DNA of 64,000 nt from Membranipora membranacea (lineage: Eukaryota; Bryozoa; Gymnolaemata; Cheilostomatida; Membraniporidae), in assembly GCA_914767715.1 (NCBI GenBank), contig OU612071.1:11079493-11143492 (forward strand). Direction: 5' to 3'. This document shows positions 45,850 through 58,699 of the stretch, piece by piece; the first letter of the stretch is position 1; every line of letters begins with the position of its first letter. The position numbers were made by a program, and so were the translations under genes. The notes under the pieces are model-generated. The model was not told the DNA's origin. It did not search any database and worked only from the letters and a program-made list of their open reading frames with translations.

Positions 45850-47057
45850 ACAGTTTACAGTGTACTTTAAACACTATTGCTTCCTGAGAAGATTACAAGA
45901 GGAAATATTACTACGCTGCAGTACATTCTAGTTTATGGATTCTATCGAGGCATCAGTCAATGCAGTGTGTTTATGTACTATTTACACTACACATCAAAGA
46001 GATCCAGGCAACAATAAAATGGTATACAAATGGAATGGACTTTCTAATGACCTCCATGTTGCGTTGCTTCTCAGTCTTATGAAAACCTATTTCATTTTTT
46101 TCTTTGATCAATCTTTCTCCGAACTCATCGCCACCAGTTGTGATCAGACAATTTACATCGACCAGTCTCATGATAACACAAATTACCTTTTCAATCAACT
46201 GTCTCAGATTGTTTGTTTCCAGTTCTGTTGAGTTTTAATTATTTATTGCTTTCAATCAAACAAACAAAAAAGCGCTGTTAAATATTAATTAATCTGAAAT
46301 AATTGAGTAAGTAAGTATAGTTGAATTCAGACAGAGGTGTAGGTGGTCACCTATCTGCTGTAGCTGCTGCTTTCGAGACACCAGTCAATATGGCCGAAGA
46401 GTTAAGTTACATGAACAACAATCAAGAGAAGACAAATCTATACATTATTCATTCAATGATCTTCATCATAATTCTTAGGAGAATGACTCCTCCCAGTATT
46501 GCAGTGCTTTCAGCACTTAATTGTTTGTCTAAATGAAAACTAATGACTGCGGGCGGTATTAAAAAATACAGAATTATATGTAAATGTAGTTATTAGAAAG
46601 CGAGATATAGAGGATCAGTCCATGTCATGGCCCTTACATGGAGTGAAAATGGTATACATATATGTAAACTTTATATAATACGCGTAGGAGCTGTTACTTT
46701 CAGTGACAAAAATAAGCTGAAATTATGTCGGTTATTGAATTAAAGCTAGATATGACTGCCAGTTAATATGGTTTTAAGTGTAGTTTCTCTCCTTACAAAA
46801 ATAAGAATATTTGTGTTATTGGCATACTTTACAGAAGGGGCACCTCTCATTTGACCAGGAATGACATAACTTTATTTGATTGTAGGAAAATCATTTTTTG
46901 GGCTGACTTCTCATTCAGGTGATCTGATAGTGTGATTGGATATACTTATGGATTCTACTTAGGGTTAGCTTTATTAAGGTGGTTATAGTGACGCAGTTTT
47001 GGGTTGACTTAGTTCAGTTGTTTAAATCGAGGCATATCTTATTTATGACGATCTTGT
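45850..47057. other. Intergenic region between the PDZ gene and the innexin (convergent)
   Basis: Mostly AT-rich 3' UTR-like DNA. An open stretch at about 46330-46533 (DRGVGGHLSAVAAAFETPVN, then MAEELSYMNNN) is compositionally protein-like. It could be an alternative last exon of the PDZ gene, but this is not established. Confidence 0.4.
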
Positions 47058-50000
47058 TTAGATATCTTTAGGCATTGGTAGGTCGTCCATGCTCTTAGAT
47101 CTATAAGATATAAACTTATCCCACAGAGAACACACAACTTCTGCTGCTGTTAAATCATTCACTTGTAGCGCCAACATTCTACAAAACAAATAACCAGAAA
47201 GCTTTACTATTTTTAACAAAATAATTACAATACTTATCCATGAGTCGTTGCACAACGTCCTGTAACAATCCTTACCGATTATATGTCTAGAGTTTACTCA
47301 ATGTTATAAAGGTCATTTAAATTAGATGAAGAGCATTTATTATCTGATGTAATAGAATCAGTGTATTGTTGGCTAAGTGCAGTACAGGATATTCACAGTA
47401 AGACGCTACAGCAGAGAGAGATAGATAGAGATAATATATTATATATACCTGAGTACGAACACTCCATCCTGTCTCAGGTATCTGTTAGTAAACTCTTGTA
47501 CAAGTTTCCTCTCCTTGTCTGAGCCACCATTCAATCTGTTCATAACCTTCAGATATTTACCAACAAACCTGTAAAAGTAAACATATTCTACATAGTGAGC
47601 TTAGTTGTCATTCCTTTACGCATGAGAGGACAACTACAATATATCCTGTTATTGTATTTTTTCGGTAATAATTTGAAATTATTACATTCCTATATCTGTC
47701 AACTGAAATTTGTCAATAATGAAAACACAGACTCAGCTAAAAATGTGTGTATAGTAGAAAGGCAGATACACCAACCAATGATATGACTGGTGTGCCTAAC
47801 AAGACATTACTACGACTGGCACTCCTAATTCACACTTGATGATTTTTGACAGTATTATGGTTATAGGGGTGGGGTGACAGTACCTGACATTGCTGTTAGG
47901 AAGGAGAGTAACACACCACACCAGGAATCCTAGTATAGACATGGCTACTACTACAACCAGCCACCACCATAAGAAGATGTATATCTTCTCATTAAACAGA
48001 TTCCACGGTAGGACACATTGTACTGTGTAGTTGTGTACATTATTTCCCATTCTTCTCATCTAAAATACAATATTAGTTTGAAAAGATTCGCCCCATAGCC
48101 TTGTATAATGAGTAAGGCAGATTTTACAGTTTTCTCCATTAGATATAATCTACTCTCTCTTTTAATGGGTGAATATGTCAGCTAGTTATGTTGTATTTCA
48201 CCAGATTTATAGAAGATTAGCTTTTGGCTGCAGATTATTGATATGTGTCACAATCTTTAGTAGTATACCTAAATTCTTTATAGTATGATTTTGTAATATC
48301 TGATGTACCTCGCACTGACAGGGCTAACATGCATGTTGTGGGGTAGGGGATCTACTAGCCCACCAAGCTATCAGAGATACATCATGTGTAAAAAGTATGT
48401 GTGTACTACGGGTGTGTGAACACTGTTAAGAAGAGTTCTCACTAGTACTGACCTTGAAGTCACAGAGAGTGACACGAGGAAAGAAGGGAGACGCCTCCCA
48501 TCCCTTGTTGTTCACCAGATCTGCGATAACTTTGATTCCAAACATGTGAAAGCCTACAAATAAAATATGATTACAATATTATAACACGGCTGGCTGCGTA
48601 CTTACATAGGTTTATGTGATAGATGAGTTAGGGTTGCATGCTAAGGTAACTCCAAAATAGGTAGCTATTAAAATAATAAAACTTTGCAGAGAAGCTGCAC
48701 TGAAACCCTGGCCTATAAAGGCAGTGTGATACCAAATTTAAGGCATTGCCCGGTGTGTGTGTCGCAGTTAAATTTATGTGAACTCGACTGGACGAGTTTG
48801 GAATAATTTTATGAGGAATGAGCTATTTTATTAGCATTTTCCTAACTTTCTTTCTCTGAATAAGTGATAGTTTATTTTTATCTCAGACTCAAGACAGTGT
48901 CTATATTCTCAAATCTTGTTCTCATGCAAACATGTATTTTTATTTTAGGAAGCTGCCAGGTTTTGTACAGTCTGCTGATAGCAGTTTAATAAAGGATATT
49001 GTGGTAAATGTCTGTGGATCAGTGGTACATCTGATACATCATTAATACTGAATTCTAACTACAAATATACAATTCAGCAGACCACAGCTAACCAATATCC
49101 TTACATAAATCTAATTACTGGCTCTCAGGGATAACGCTAACATTGATACATCAAATAAATACTTGTTTGGCCCTGATTTAATTTGTGTACTTTATGCACA
49201 CCAGGTGTCAGTATTTCACCACAAAGACGGTGGGATAAATTCATTAATGAAGATTTGATAGACGTGGGGATTTTCCACCTAGGTGAATGTTTGGATGTCA
49301 GCCAGCTGCCAAGATTGTGTCAACATCTAACTGGCGAACAAAACAACCTGAACACATTAAATATGTACAGGTAGAAAAGTTACACAGGGTGACAGGATAT
49401 AAGTATCCAGTAATTATATAACATAGATATTAGTGCAGCATATTGTCCTTAATCATGTGGACAGCTCTAGTTCAGAGTTAGTAAATCAATTACATCAAAG
49501 TCTGACCACAGGACATGGAAGATTCTGAGTAAGGAGAAAATCCAGTTTCAGCCAGCTGAGAGCCTGACACAGATTGTGTATCATTACTTAATACTATTTT
49601 ATGATTCTAATGACTCTAACTGGATACTGCAGTGTATCTGTCTCATATACCAATGTGACCTTGTAACCCCAATGTTTATCAGAGCTGTCACAGGCTTACA
49701 TTAATATTATCAATATCAAATCACACTAAGACATAGAACCCTAATGTTAGTTTAATGGTTTTCAAATTGTCAGGGTTTATCACATGTAGCCCCCCTTCCT
49801 ACACATGGTATAGATTCTCAGCTACAAACCTTGCCCATTCAGACAACCAACTCTGGATTTTCTCACATTTTTGTCTTATCACGTCAGAATGCTGGCAAGT
49901 TCAAATTCTGGAATACCACAGGATTTCAGATAAATTAAATCTGAAGGCTAACAGAGAAATAACTGAAGCACTTATATACTGACCTTCACCTATTACGAAA

Positions 50001-53000
50001 TTGAGAGCGAATAGCTGGAAGAGAGCCTGAGCAATGTACAGTATCTTAGTGACCATATAGAGTATAAAGAGATAATTACCATATCTCTTACCGACCATAC
50101 AACATTTCTCTCCTGCAGCCTGTCTAAACCTGGCTACAGCTGAACTACGATACTCTCTTCTATATCCTATATACATCACATCAACAATATACGTATACAC
50201 AAAATACTCAGGGATATACATCACATACAGTATACGTATTCATAAAATACTCAAGGATATACGTAGCATCAAATATGTATGCACAATATACTAAGAATGA
50301 ACATGATACACAATTTTATCATCATAGCAATCCGATATCTACAATGGTATATTATTTTTATGATTAGATGACATTGTCCGATCTTTTACAGTTTATAAAG
50401 ATGACCAATGCATTTCTAGAGCTGAATTCAATCCTTTCCGAATGGTATTTATAGCTTATTCACATTTCTTTTCGATGAGACAAGGGCCACCAAATAAATC
50501 ATTAGTATTTACAGCGTAAGGATAAGGAGGATGACTTTGAGGCTGATTAGTTTTAGTTATTACCCAGCAGTCTATCCAGGTGGTTAGTTAGATAAGCTAT
50601 AACTCCATCTCTCTTATCAGGGTTGAGGTTATCTCCCTTGTTACACAGTCCTACTATGTGATGTATATCATACCCAGCTCCTGATGAGAACACCTACAAC
50701 AAGGTCAAGGATAGCTACATTACAACGCACTGCGACTGTGGCTCTAAAATTGTAGCTAACAAGGTTTTCTATCTTCTATTTTGGAAAGATGAGAAGCCAA
50801 CTTCAACCAAGTTGCTGAAACTCCTGTTACTAAACTGTTGTTAAGCTAACATGCATCAAAGTGTATGGGGGAAAATAACTTCAAATAAACTCATAACCTT
50901 CTCGGCCTATTGGCTAAGATCAAAGTGTCACTGCCAATAGCCGATTAGTGCCAGTTCAGATTTGGCAGCTTTCTGCACACCAACGATTAGGAGGTCTTCT
51001 ATGGCCTCACTTCTAGGATGCATTCTAGTTTTCTAGGATGTATCACGTTCTCAGTATGAGGATTAGGGCACCTTGCGTCCCTCTTTAGGGGCAGCCCAAT
51101 CTTCTGTTTCTTACTAAACAGCAAATAAACTCATAACCTGGAAACCAGTTTGGAAGAATTTAGAATATCTGTAATAGAAGCAGTGTTTCAATGTAACATG
51201 TAGTCATGTTGTCACAGATCTGATTAAGTCTAATACATAAATATACTAAGCCTAATTATACATAATACATACCTTCCACATCAGTCCAGGTACAGTAAAG
51301 AGGAAAGCCTGGAATGCCAGGATAATTGGTGTCCATTGGTAATATCCAATCTCTAATCCTGTAATACGTATATATTGTATATAACTATCAGTGAACAGGC
51401 ACTTTATATATATAAAGTGGAAAAATCTAATATCACTTTATATATTATGAATATGGCCACTTAGCCTTACAGCACTTTGAAAGACAAAAATTTTACAATT
51501 TTGTCCCCAATTTATGAAAACAGGTTATTGCCAGTGTTGCCTGCAGCCTTTTCTTTATTCGAAGGTTTTAAAAAAATCCTTTCCTCTGTAACGTTTTTGA
51601 GGTACATTAAGAGGTTACAAGCCTGCCCTTATTATCATCTGATTAATAAATAAGATGTAGTAACAGTCAGAGTCCACTGCTGAGATATAATTAGATGTTG
51701 ACCCAGGATAGTCATTATTTACATACCACCCGACCTCAGAATCAACATCACATATTGTTCCATGGAAACTACATCAAACTTTCCAAACATTTATGTAAAC
51801 CACCATAGCAATATAAATATTAATACCAGTGGACAAGCTCTCTATGTTCTGTCATATATCATATCATTATGAAACTTTGAATTAATTGTTAACTATTTGT
51901 TAAATTGTTATATTGTGGGTGTCAATCCAAGCAAAACAACTAAGTAACCTCTATCTACAAAATCGGAATCGGAGGAAATTTGATGCTGAGAATAATAAGA
52001 TTAGAATGATCAGGTCGCAACAGAGAATTAGAAGAAAACGACACAAAACTAGTGTGCACTAAGAGTGCACGCTAACATGCAGACATGCTGTAAGATGCAA
52101 ATTAACATAAGCTTATATATTAACAGTGAGCTCAGTACAGTCACATACTGATCATTATACAGCATAACCGTACAGTATACATAAACGATCATTCTTATTC
52201 TGAGTCACAAGGATAATTAGGACAACCAAGAGACTTTATAATCAAGACCTGGACAGAACCATACCTACATTATGTGTGCACTAGTGACTACTGTACACTT
52301 CTAAGCTCACTTCTAAGATGGTGCTTTTGTTTTGACATTCATTAATCATGAGTGTTGAGAAGCAGAATTAATAACCAAACTAACAAAAACAATCAGTGCA
52401 GACATTTACTTGGCTTGTGAAGCTGTGTGATATGCAAGCAGAATATCTAAAATCAACCTGTAATACCTGATCGATCGATTGCAATTGTTGATCGATCGAT
52501 CGCCGCAGCAGTTAACTATGTAATCAGCATTTCGCTTGCAGATGTGTAATTGATAGAGCATGTTAACAACATTCCCACAATGCATCTGTGTCGAGAGACT
52601 AAGTGAGAGTATGATATAATTAATGACCTGAACTGTTTCATCGATTGACAAAAAGATTTATTTTAGATTAGTTGTTAACATGCCCTAGTTGAGGCGGCTG
52701 TGTTGAGAAGGCGGCTGTGTTGTAGTGAGTTTGTAACATGCCCTAGTTCAGGAGGCTGTGTTGTAGTGAGTTTGTAACATGCCCTAATTCAGGAGGCGGT
52801 GTTGAGAAGGCGGCTGTGTTGAGAAGGCGGCTGTGTTGAGAAGGCTGCTGTGTTGAGAAGGCGCAGTGTTGTGGTGAGTTTTTGGGATGCAGACTATGAG
52901 AGAGGTTATGTACCCTTCTCCTCAGCGGTGCGGTGAGTAAGTGATTATTATATGCAATGTAAGAAGATTAAGAAGTTGATGATGTTACCTCTCCTATTGT

Positions 53001-54026
53001 CATGTACAGGTATTTTCTCCTGAGCGGCCACGTAATACGTGTTAGCCACCCAGCAGTACTGATCCGTATATTTAACCCATTGAGATGTAAACTCACTGGG
53101 TACAAAACAATCAATTGGATCACCAATATAAGCCCCTGTCAATCACACAAACATAATACCGTCAATATTATACTGAGAGAAATATACCAGACAGGAGTAG
53201 TCTTACCACTGTACAGATTATAGAGAAGATGTGTGAAGTGATGTGATGTGCTGAGTTGTTGCAGTTATTTTTCACCCAAACCGATAAAAAAACAAACAAA
53301 ATAAAATTTCAGGCTAACAAGTTTCACATCAGTGTTATATCATCTCTATATTAGCTGTGAGGTGGTTAGACTGACTTCTGTACTGTTACAGTAGATAGAG
53401 GAGGGGGGATACCTTTTCTCTCAGAGTGCCGAGGTACATTCTCAGTATATGGTACATAGTAAGTATTAGCTACCCAACAATACTGATCTGTGTACTTAAA
53501 CCATTGTGGAGTGAACTCTCCGGGTGTAAAACAATCTATAGGATCACCTATATACTGACCTATAAATACAGAACAGTAACAAATACCTGCCCGCTGGGTC
53601 CGCTGACCCCGCAGGCAGCAGCAGAAACAGTGCAAGTATTACATGGAGTCACAGAGTAAGGATATCCTTACTCTGTGATGGAGTTATGAGGGCAGCGTTT
53701 GTGTGGATATGTCAGGGAAGATGTATGTCCTTTGGCAAGGTTCAATCACTACACAAGTATATAAACTACAAATATACGATCATATTTATCAGAGGACGAC
53801 TTTGGAATGACAATTTAGACTCGAACGGTCTTTACAAAGACAAAAATTAATGAATGGACATTATATCAATTATAGTTTATATAATCATCTTACCTCCGGA
53901 TATGAGGAAAGCGAAGACTAGGCAGAGAGCCACACTATAACGTGACGACATACGATCATATGTGTCATCGTCTCCCCTTTTCATTAAATCCACGCCCGAT
54001 TTGAGCGCTCCAACAAACCCCGACAT
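47058..54026 (-). CDS. INX: Innexin (gap-junction channel subunit) with duplicated loop-1 exon
   Basis: Four-pass plasma-membrane protein forming invertebrate gap junctions and hemichannels (family knowledge). Exons in gene order: 53894-54026, then 53413-53559 or 52989-53135, then 51273-51358, 50564-50693, 49984-50166, 48453-48553, 47884-48059, 47449-47568, 47058-47178. All phases chain to 398 aa, the usual innexin size. Seen: TM1 YSVALCLVFAFLISGG after DDTYDRMSSR; loop 1 with YIGDPIDCF and DQYCWVANTYY (two cysteines); signature YYQWTP at the start of TM2 (the family usually has YYQWV); TM3 YLFILYMVTKILYIAQALF; loop 2 cysteines in TLCDF and VQCVLPWNLFNEK; TM4 IYIFLWWWLVVVVAMSILGF. The C-terminus is MDDLPMPKDI. 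Confidence 0.95.
50900..51121 (+). mobile_element. U2-snRNA-headed retroposon with 18-bp target duplication (innexin intron)
   Basis: TTCTCGGCCTATTGGCTAAG and the next ATCAAAGTGT match nucleotides about 6-34 of metazoan U2 snRNA with few changes. The match then stops and about 185 bp of unrelated sequence follows. The unit is flanked by a perfect direct repeat, CAAATAAACTCATAACCT (50882-50899 and 51122-51139), the mark of LINE-type retroposition. It is not a functional U2 gene because the branch-point-binding and Sm regions are absent. Confidence 0.85.
52684..52880. repeat. Irregular short tandem repeats in innexin intron
   Basis: Repeats of TGTTGAGAAGGCGGC (15 bp) are mixed with a longer unit containing AACATGCCCTAGTTCAGGAG. 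They lie about 110 bp from the downstream side of loop-1 exon copy b. Confidence 0.8.
52989..53135 (-). CDS. INX: Innexin alternative loop-1 exon, copy b (downstream)
   Basis: 147 nt, starts and ends in phase 1, with acceptor (GATTGACAG) and donor (GAG followed by GTAACA) intact. It encodes AYIGDPIDCF and KYTDQYCWVANTYYV, then AAQEKIPVHDNRR. 34 of 48 residues agree with copy a; both loop cysteines are kept. No stop or frameshift, so it does not look like a pseudo-exon. Confidence 0.9.
53413..53559 (-). CDS. INX: Innexin alternative loop-1 exon, copy a (upstream)
   Basis: 147 nt, same phases and splice layout as copy b (donor GAGAAAAG followed by GTATCC). It encodes QYIGDPIDCF and KYTDQYCWVANTYYV, then PYTENVPRHSERK. 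The two copies are 277 bp apart. Because 147 is divisible by three, inclusion of both would also keep the frame but would double the loop. Confidence 0.9.
53649..53678. mobile_element. Perfect 30-bp palindrome, second copy of the CACAGAGTAAGGATA family
   Basis: TCACAGAGTAAGGAT is directly followed by its complement. If the unit is taken as CACAGAG...CTCTGTG, the flanks form a 7-bp direct repeat, ATGGAGT, on both sides, which indicates insertion. It lies in the innexin intron between exon 1 and loop-1 exon copy a. Confidence 0.65.
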
Positions 54027-57000
54027 CCTGTCTCCTATAAGTTACCTCGTATCTACTATCTCATAATAAACACAATATGTGAGCGCAATGTCACTCAACT
54101 AAACTGCGAAACATAATGTAAATAAGGAAAAAGCGCTCACCAAAAAAAAGCCTGGTGAAAGCTATGAGTATTGTGCACTGCTTTCAGTGTCAGTGATATC
54201 AGAATAGCATGCTTCAGTGGATAGTTTACATTTTCTCTAGGTCATGGTCCTGTGTGCCTCTCAATTTTACATTTAGGCACATCTTACCTGTAGATATTTT
54301 TTGAAAGGTGATCCACCAGTCTAGTCACATAACATGTTACAGTTTAACTATTATTTGATTAGACGTTTTAATTTGTTGCCTTTGATAAGTTAGATTTAAT
54401 TTGCCCTAAGGTTACAATGTTTTTATTATCGCTGCTGGTTTCAAACAAATGCATCTAAAGTTGATAAACACTTCTCAGTAACCGATGCTGCTGCCATCTC
54501 AAATATTTCGAAATGATGAAACTCAGTAAAGAGTAAATAGTTTGATGAGGTCCGACAGTTTAGTGTTTACTTTACGAGAGCTACCTCAATCATGACAGCA
54601 GTAAGTGATGGTGGTGTAAATAATTGAAACATCAGAGTTGAAATTCTTCAACACAGTTTTAAATTGGTAATTTAATTTTATGATGCCACAACAATGCCGA
54701 TTTTTCGTCGTTATTGTCTAACAGGTCATTTAACAGCCCATGACTGATTTGATGTGAATATGGGTGATACTTGGCACTCGTAGGTTTAGATAAAGTGATA
54801 CTGTCTCTAATGAAATGTTTTTATAAACAAAACAAAACATCCCTAAACCCTAATGCTTATTTATCTTGTGGGTAAAAAATCTCAACTCAGCCAAAAACCC
54901 TGTTTTTCTCAGGCATTAACAATGAGCTGTTACTCTCAGTTTTACTGTCACGGCGGAGAAGCCAGCCTTAATCAGTTCTCACTATTTAGAGCTGAGTGAT
55001 TAGAGAACTAAGGCTTGTCTGCTTTGTTAGCTCTCACAGAACAACACTGACAAAGTATCTCCTCTAAGTGTCTCCTCTATGTGTATCCGGATGTGTGTCC
55101 GGATGGGTGTATAAAAAACCTGAGGAGAGAGACTCAGGGATGAATATCCGGCTAGTAATCACCCTTATAGTCACTCTTCATATGACTTTAATAATTGAGT
55201 TTAAAATGCACTTTCCATATAAAACGCTAAGTTACTGTATCAAACTTATATAACTGCTCTAATGACATATTTGTTTTCCCATATTAATTGCGTTTTGAAT
55301 TCAAGGAAATCTAAGTTTTCAGACAAGAAAGACAAATTTAACATGTTGGTCTTCATTACAAAATTATTACTTAAAAACAAATGGTATGCCATCACTGGAA
55401 AGCTGTACCAACCCACAACATTATATCTAAAATTATTAGGACCAGACATGACATGTGACATGACAGAGGTGAAAAGCTACACTTTATGATACCATCTACT
55501 CAGTAAGTAACTGGTGATAATTTAATACAGTACAGTACAGTCATTGGTCATGGTCAGTGAGATGTGACCTGGTATCAGATCATTTAGAAAGGAAAACATT
55601 CATCCTGTCACCTCTGGGTAACCGACAGAATTAATAAAATTTTCAAAGTCCAGGAGCACCTTTTTTTTTATAGATGTAATTAGCCATTCAATAAAAAAAA
55701 AGTTTTTTACTGATTTATAAAATTTATCTGCTTCAAATTGTCATTGAGATATATCTAAAAACAAGCTCAGGAATTACGATATAAAATGTCTACGTAACTG
55801 TAACCTACATCAACATACATCTTGAAATACCAGCTCAGTATTTTTAAATTTGATTCCTCTGCAAAATCTCATGAATGAAACAAAAGCGATTTAGTTGGCT
55901 GAGCATCAGCCTATAGGCTCACACGGGAAACCGAATATATACTTTGAACATAATCAATACCAGGCCAATCTTATCCCTAAACCGCCCAAAACTGATTTAA
56001 TTCATCAAATACTTGTTAAGATTTCACACAATCATGATCATATCCAAGATCCATCGCAAGCTGCCAATAAATGAAACTCTCTAACATAAATTTTAGAGAA
56101 AGATAAATCAGCACAATTGTATTAGACTATTTCTGGGATCAGCATAGGATAACAAAGGAACAACAGATAGGGTTTTTACTTTAACTGATAGCAGTCACTC
56201 ATAATATTCTGGCCTAATATATATTTGTATATTATGTTCAAATAAAAAAATAACTGAGTTGATGAGAAAACACATACCTGTTGAGCGCGGCTAAAGTATT
56301 AACAGATGATTATAGAGAAGCCTTCTCCACCAGCAGGCCTGTCCAGCTCCCAGCTCTGTATCTCTAAGAATGCTTCTATAATAACAACACCCAACAGGCA
56401 GCACCTTCAACCAATCAGCAATCTCTATGTGACATCCGAATACATGTGTCCATGGCAACAAATAAAAAATTAGTTTGGGAGTCAAACATCCTGTCACCAT
56501 GAGCGGGCGACTCCTTTAAAATCATAGATTGAATATTTCGTTGAAAACTGTGACATTGAAAGTTCAGAAAGTTACGCTCATTCTTCCTTTGATTGAGCAG
56601 GTGTAGGGCCAGGGATCTGAATATTTTAAACTGCACCCAAGACTCATATCCCAGATACTTATTTATTATAGTATTATTACCATTCCAAGGATCTAAGTGC
56701 CCTGCTTGCTCATAAAATACTACAATAATACACGTCAGGGCAGTGAACTAAAAAGGTTCGGTTCATCGGTCGGAGCAAAACTGATATTCTCATACCATTC
56801 ACTCATTACTACTTACATACGTATATATAATATATTATATATATAGCCCAGGGGAAGGCGGGGCCTGTTGAGCGGGTTTTTACATATTTGATTGTACCAT
56901 GCAGTTGAATTGTGTCAGAGCAATCAGACTTGGCACTTGAATTAGTCTTCATGTCTTCCATCAACATGAGTGAAGACAGCAACATATTACAGCAAGAAAA

Positions 57001-58600
57001 GGAGATATTGTTGTTCCAAAACCAATTGGGAAGCGGCTCAACATGCCCCTAGCACGGAGCTTGTTAAGCCGGGTTCAAATTTTATATGGGCACGTTGAGC
57101 CACTATGCTATTGTTATCTCTTTGCAGGTAATAACATTTCGAATCATTACAACTATTAATAATAAAGAAAAACAACCAAATTAAGATTATGTGAAATTGA
57201 GACTTAATATGATGTTATCACTCATAAAAGTTGCAACTTCTCAGTCAAGCCTTGTCAGGAATAGATGACATTTCATTGATTGGCACATTATTTACTTTTT
57301 ATGGTAAAGACCATTAGAAACAAAACAAATATCTTTCTTTCGTAGTTTTTTTCAGCTCTTGGTCACGTGACCTCTAATGGAGTGGAAAACTCAGGCTACA
57401 TGGTATTTGTAAATAGTAGGTCAGGTCGATGAGCCCCATGGCTCAACGTGACCCGCCTTCACCTGTACATAAAATTTCACAGAATTTCCTATATACATCA
57501 TATATTATATATGGTTGTGAGTTTGCCGCATAAAACCCACTATAATAATATTATCAATTCCGGATTTTACTAACTATTATATTTCTATATATACTACTAT
57601 TATTTTATAATAACACTCACACGTTCATATATATATATATATATAATGTAACTGTTTTATAATATATAGTGTATAAAAATATAGTATTATATTAGGGTGA
57701 ACCCATGGAACATGTGAGTCTATACTTTCCCCATGCCCATGTGGGTTACCATGCGGTCATTTCATGGAGGAAATACAGACTTGCAAGTCATAGTCTAATG
57801 AAATGATGTTAGTTATGGTGATGCATCATCATGTACCATCAACCAACCAATGAATGAAAAAAAAACCCTTTAGTTTATTTCATCATTGTTGAACCAACCA
57901 CCATACATATATACGTGTATGTATTTAGTAATTTTTGTATGACTTTGTCCCTATCGGTAGCAGTAGGCTACTACAAGGTCCTTATCATCCTTCCTCAGTG
58001 ATTTTGTTGTTGTTGAGTTGTGTAATGGCATGAGTCAAATCTGTTTTAATTTCTGAGAGTGGCCATTTATTATTTCAGTGTCTGCATGTGGATGGGTCAA
58101 TGAGCAAGATGGATTGTGGCTAATAACAGGAAACAGAAAAATGCAAGGAGTTATCCTCCTTAAGAGAATAGGGCACACAACTCGAAATTACCAAGTTGGA
58201 TCTCAGCAGATTTTCCAGCTCAAAATACTTGCATCTTTATTGCTTTACAATGATACATGGACAGTTCCCTCTTTTTTTATAATCTTCAAGTCAAACAAGA
58301 ACTGTGAAATAATATGGCAGGCCATATTCTATCTCTTTTTATAACTATAACACAATTACAAGGCATTGATTGTAGTGATGAGATTACAGCTATAGTTTAA
58401 CACCAAGCTTTGGGCTTTGGGCTTCCACTTCTACTCTGCTACAATGCTTGCAACTGAGTGATGAACTCAAGTTACGTTGCTGCAGGAGTTGCAGCAATGG
58501 TGATTTGGACCAAATGCAAGGCCAAGAGCATTTAGTTAGATCCTGGGGAGAGGAGTTTGATAGCTTGCGCAAGTAACTCCCTGCGCCTTAGAGTCTGAGC
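54027..58600. other. Non-coding region upstream of the innexin
   Basis: No convincing exon is seen. The proximal part should contain the innexin promoter. A TIR element is likely at 56849-57465. AT-rich microsatellites lie at about 56821-56846 and 57627-57646. Confidence 0.5.
56849..57465. mobile_element. Probable hAT-like non-autonomous TIR element
   Basis: The left end CAGGGGAAGGCGGGGCCTGT and the inverse right end CAGGTGAAGGCGGGTCACGT form an imperfect inverted repeat of about 30 bp with CAG termini. TTGAGC-type motifs recur just inside both ends. No clear 8-bp duplication is visible, so this is only a probable call. Confidence 0.5.
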
Positions 58601-58699
58601 ACTTGGACTATATTTACTCTAGAGTGGACAATGCAGTGCTAAAAACGTCCTACTTAAATTATGCATGGCATGTGCATGGCTAGTGCCTGTATCATATAA

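Noticed and set aside
50900-50935. Functional U2 snRNA gene
   Set aside because: Only the first about 30 nt match; the rest of U2 is missing and target duplications show retroposition.
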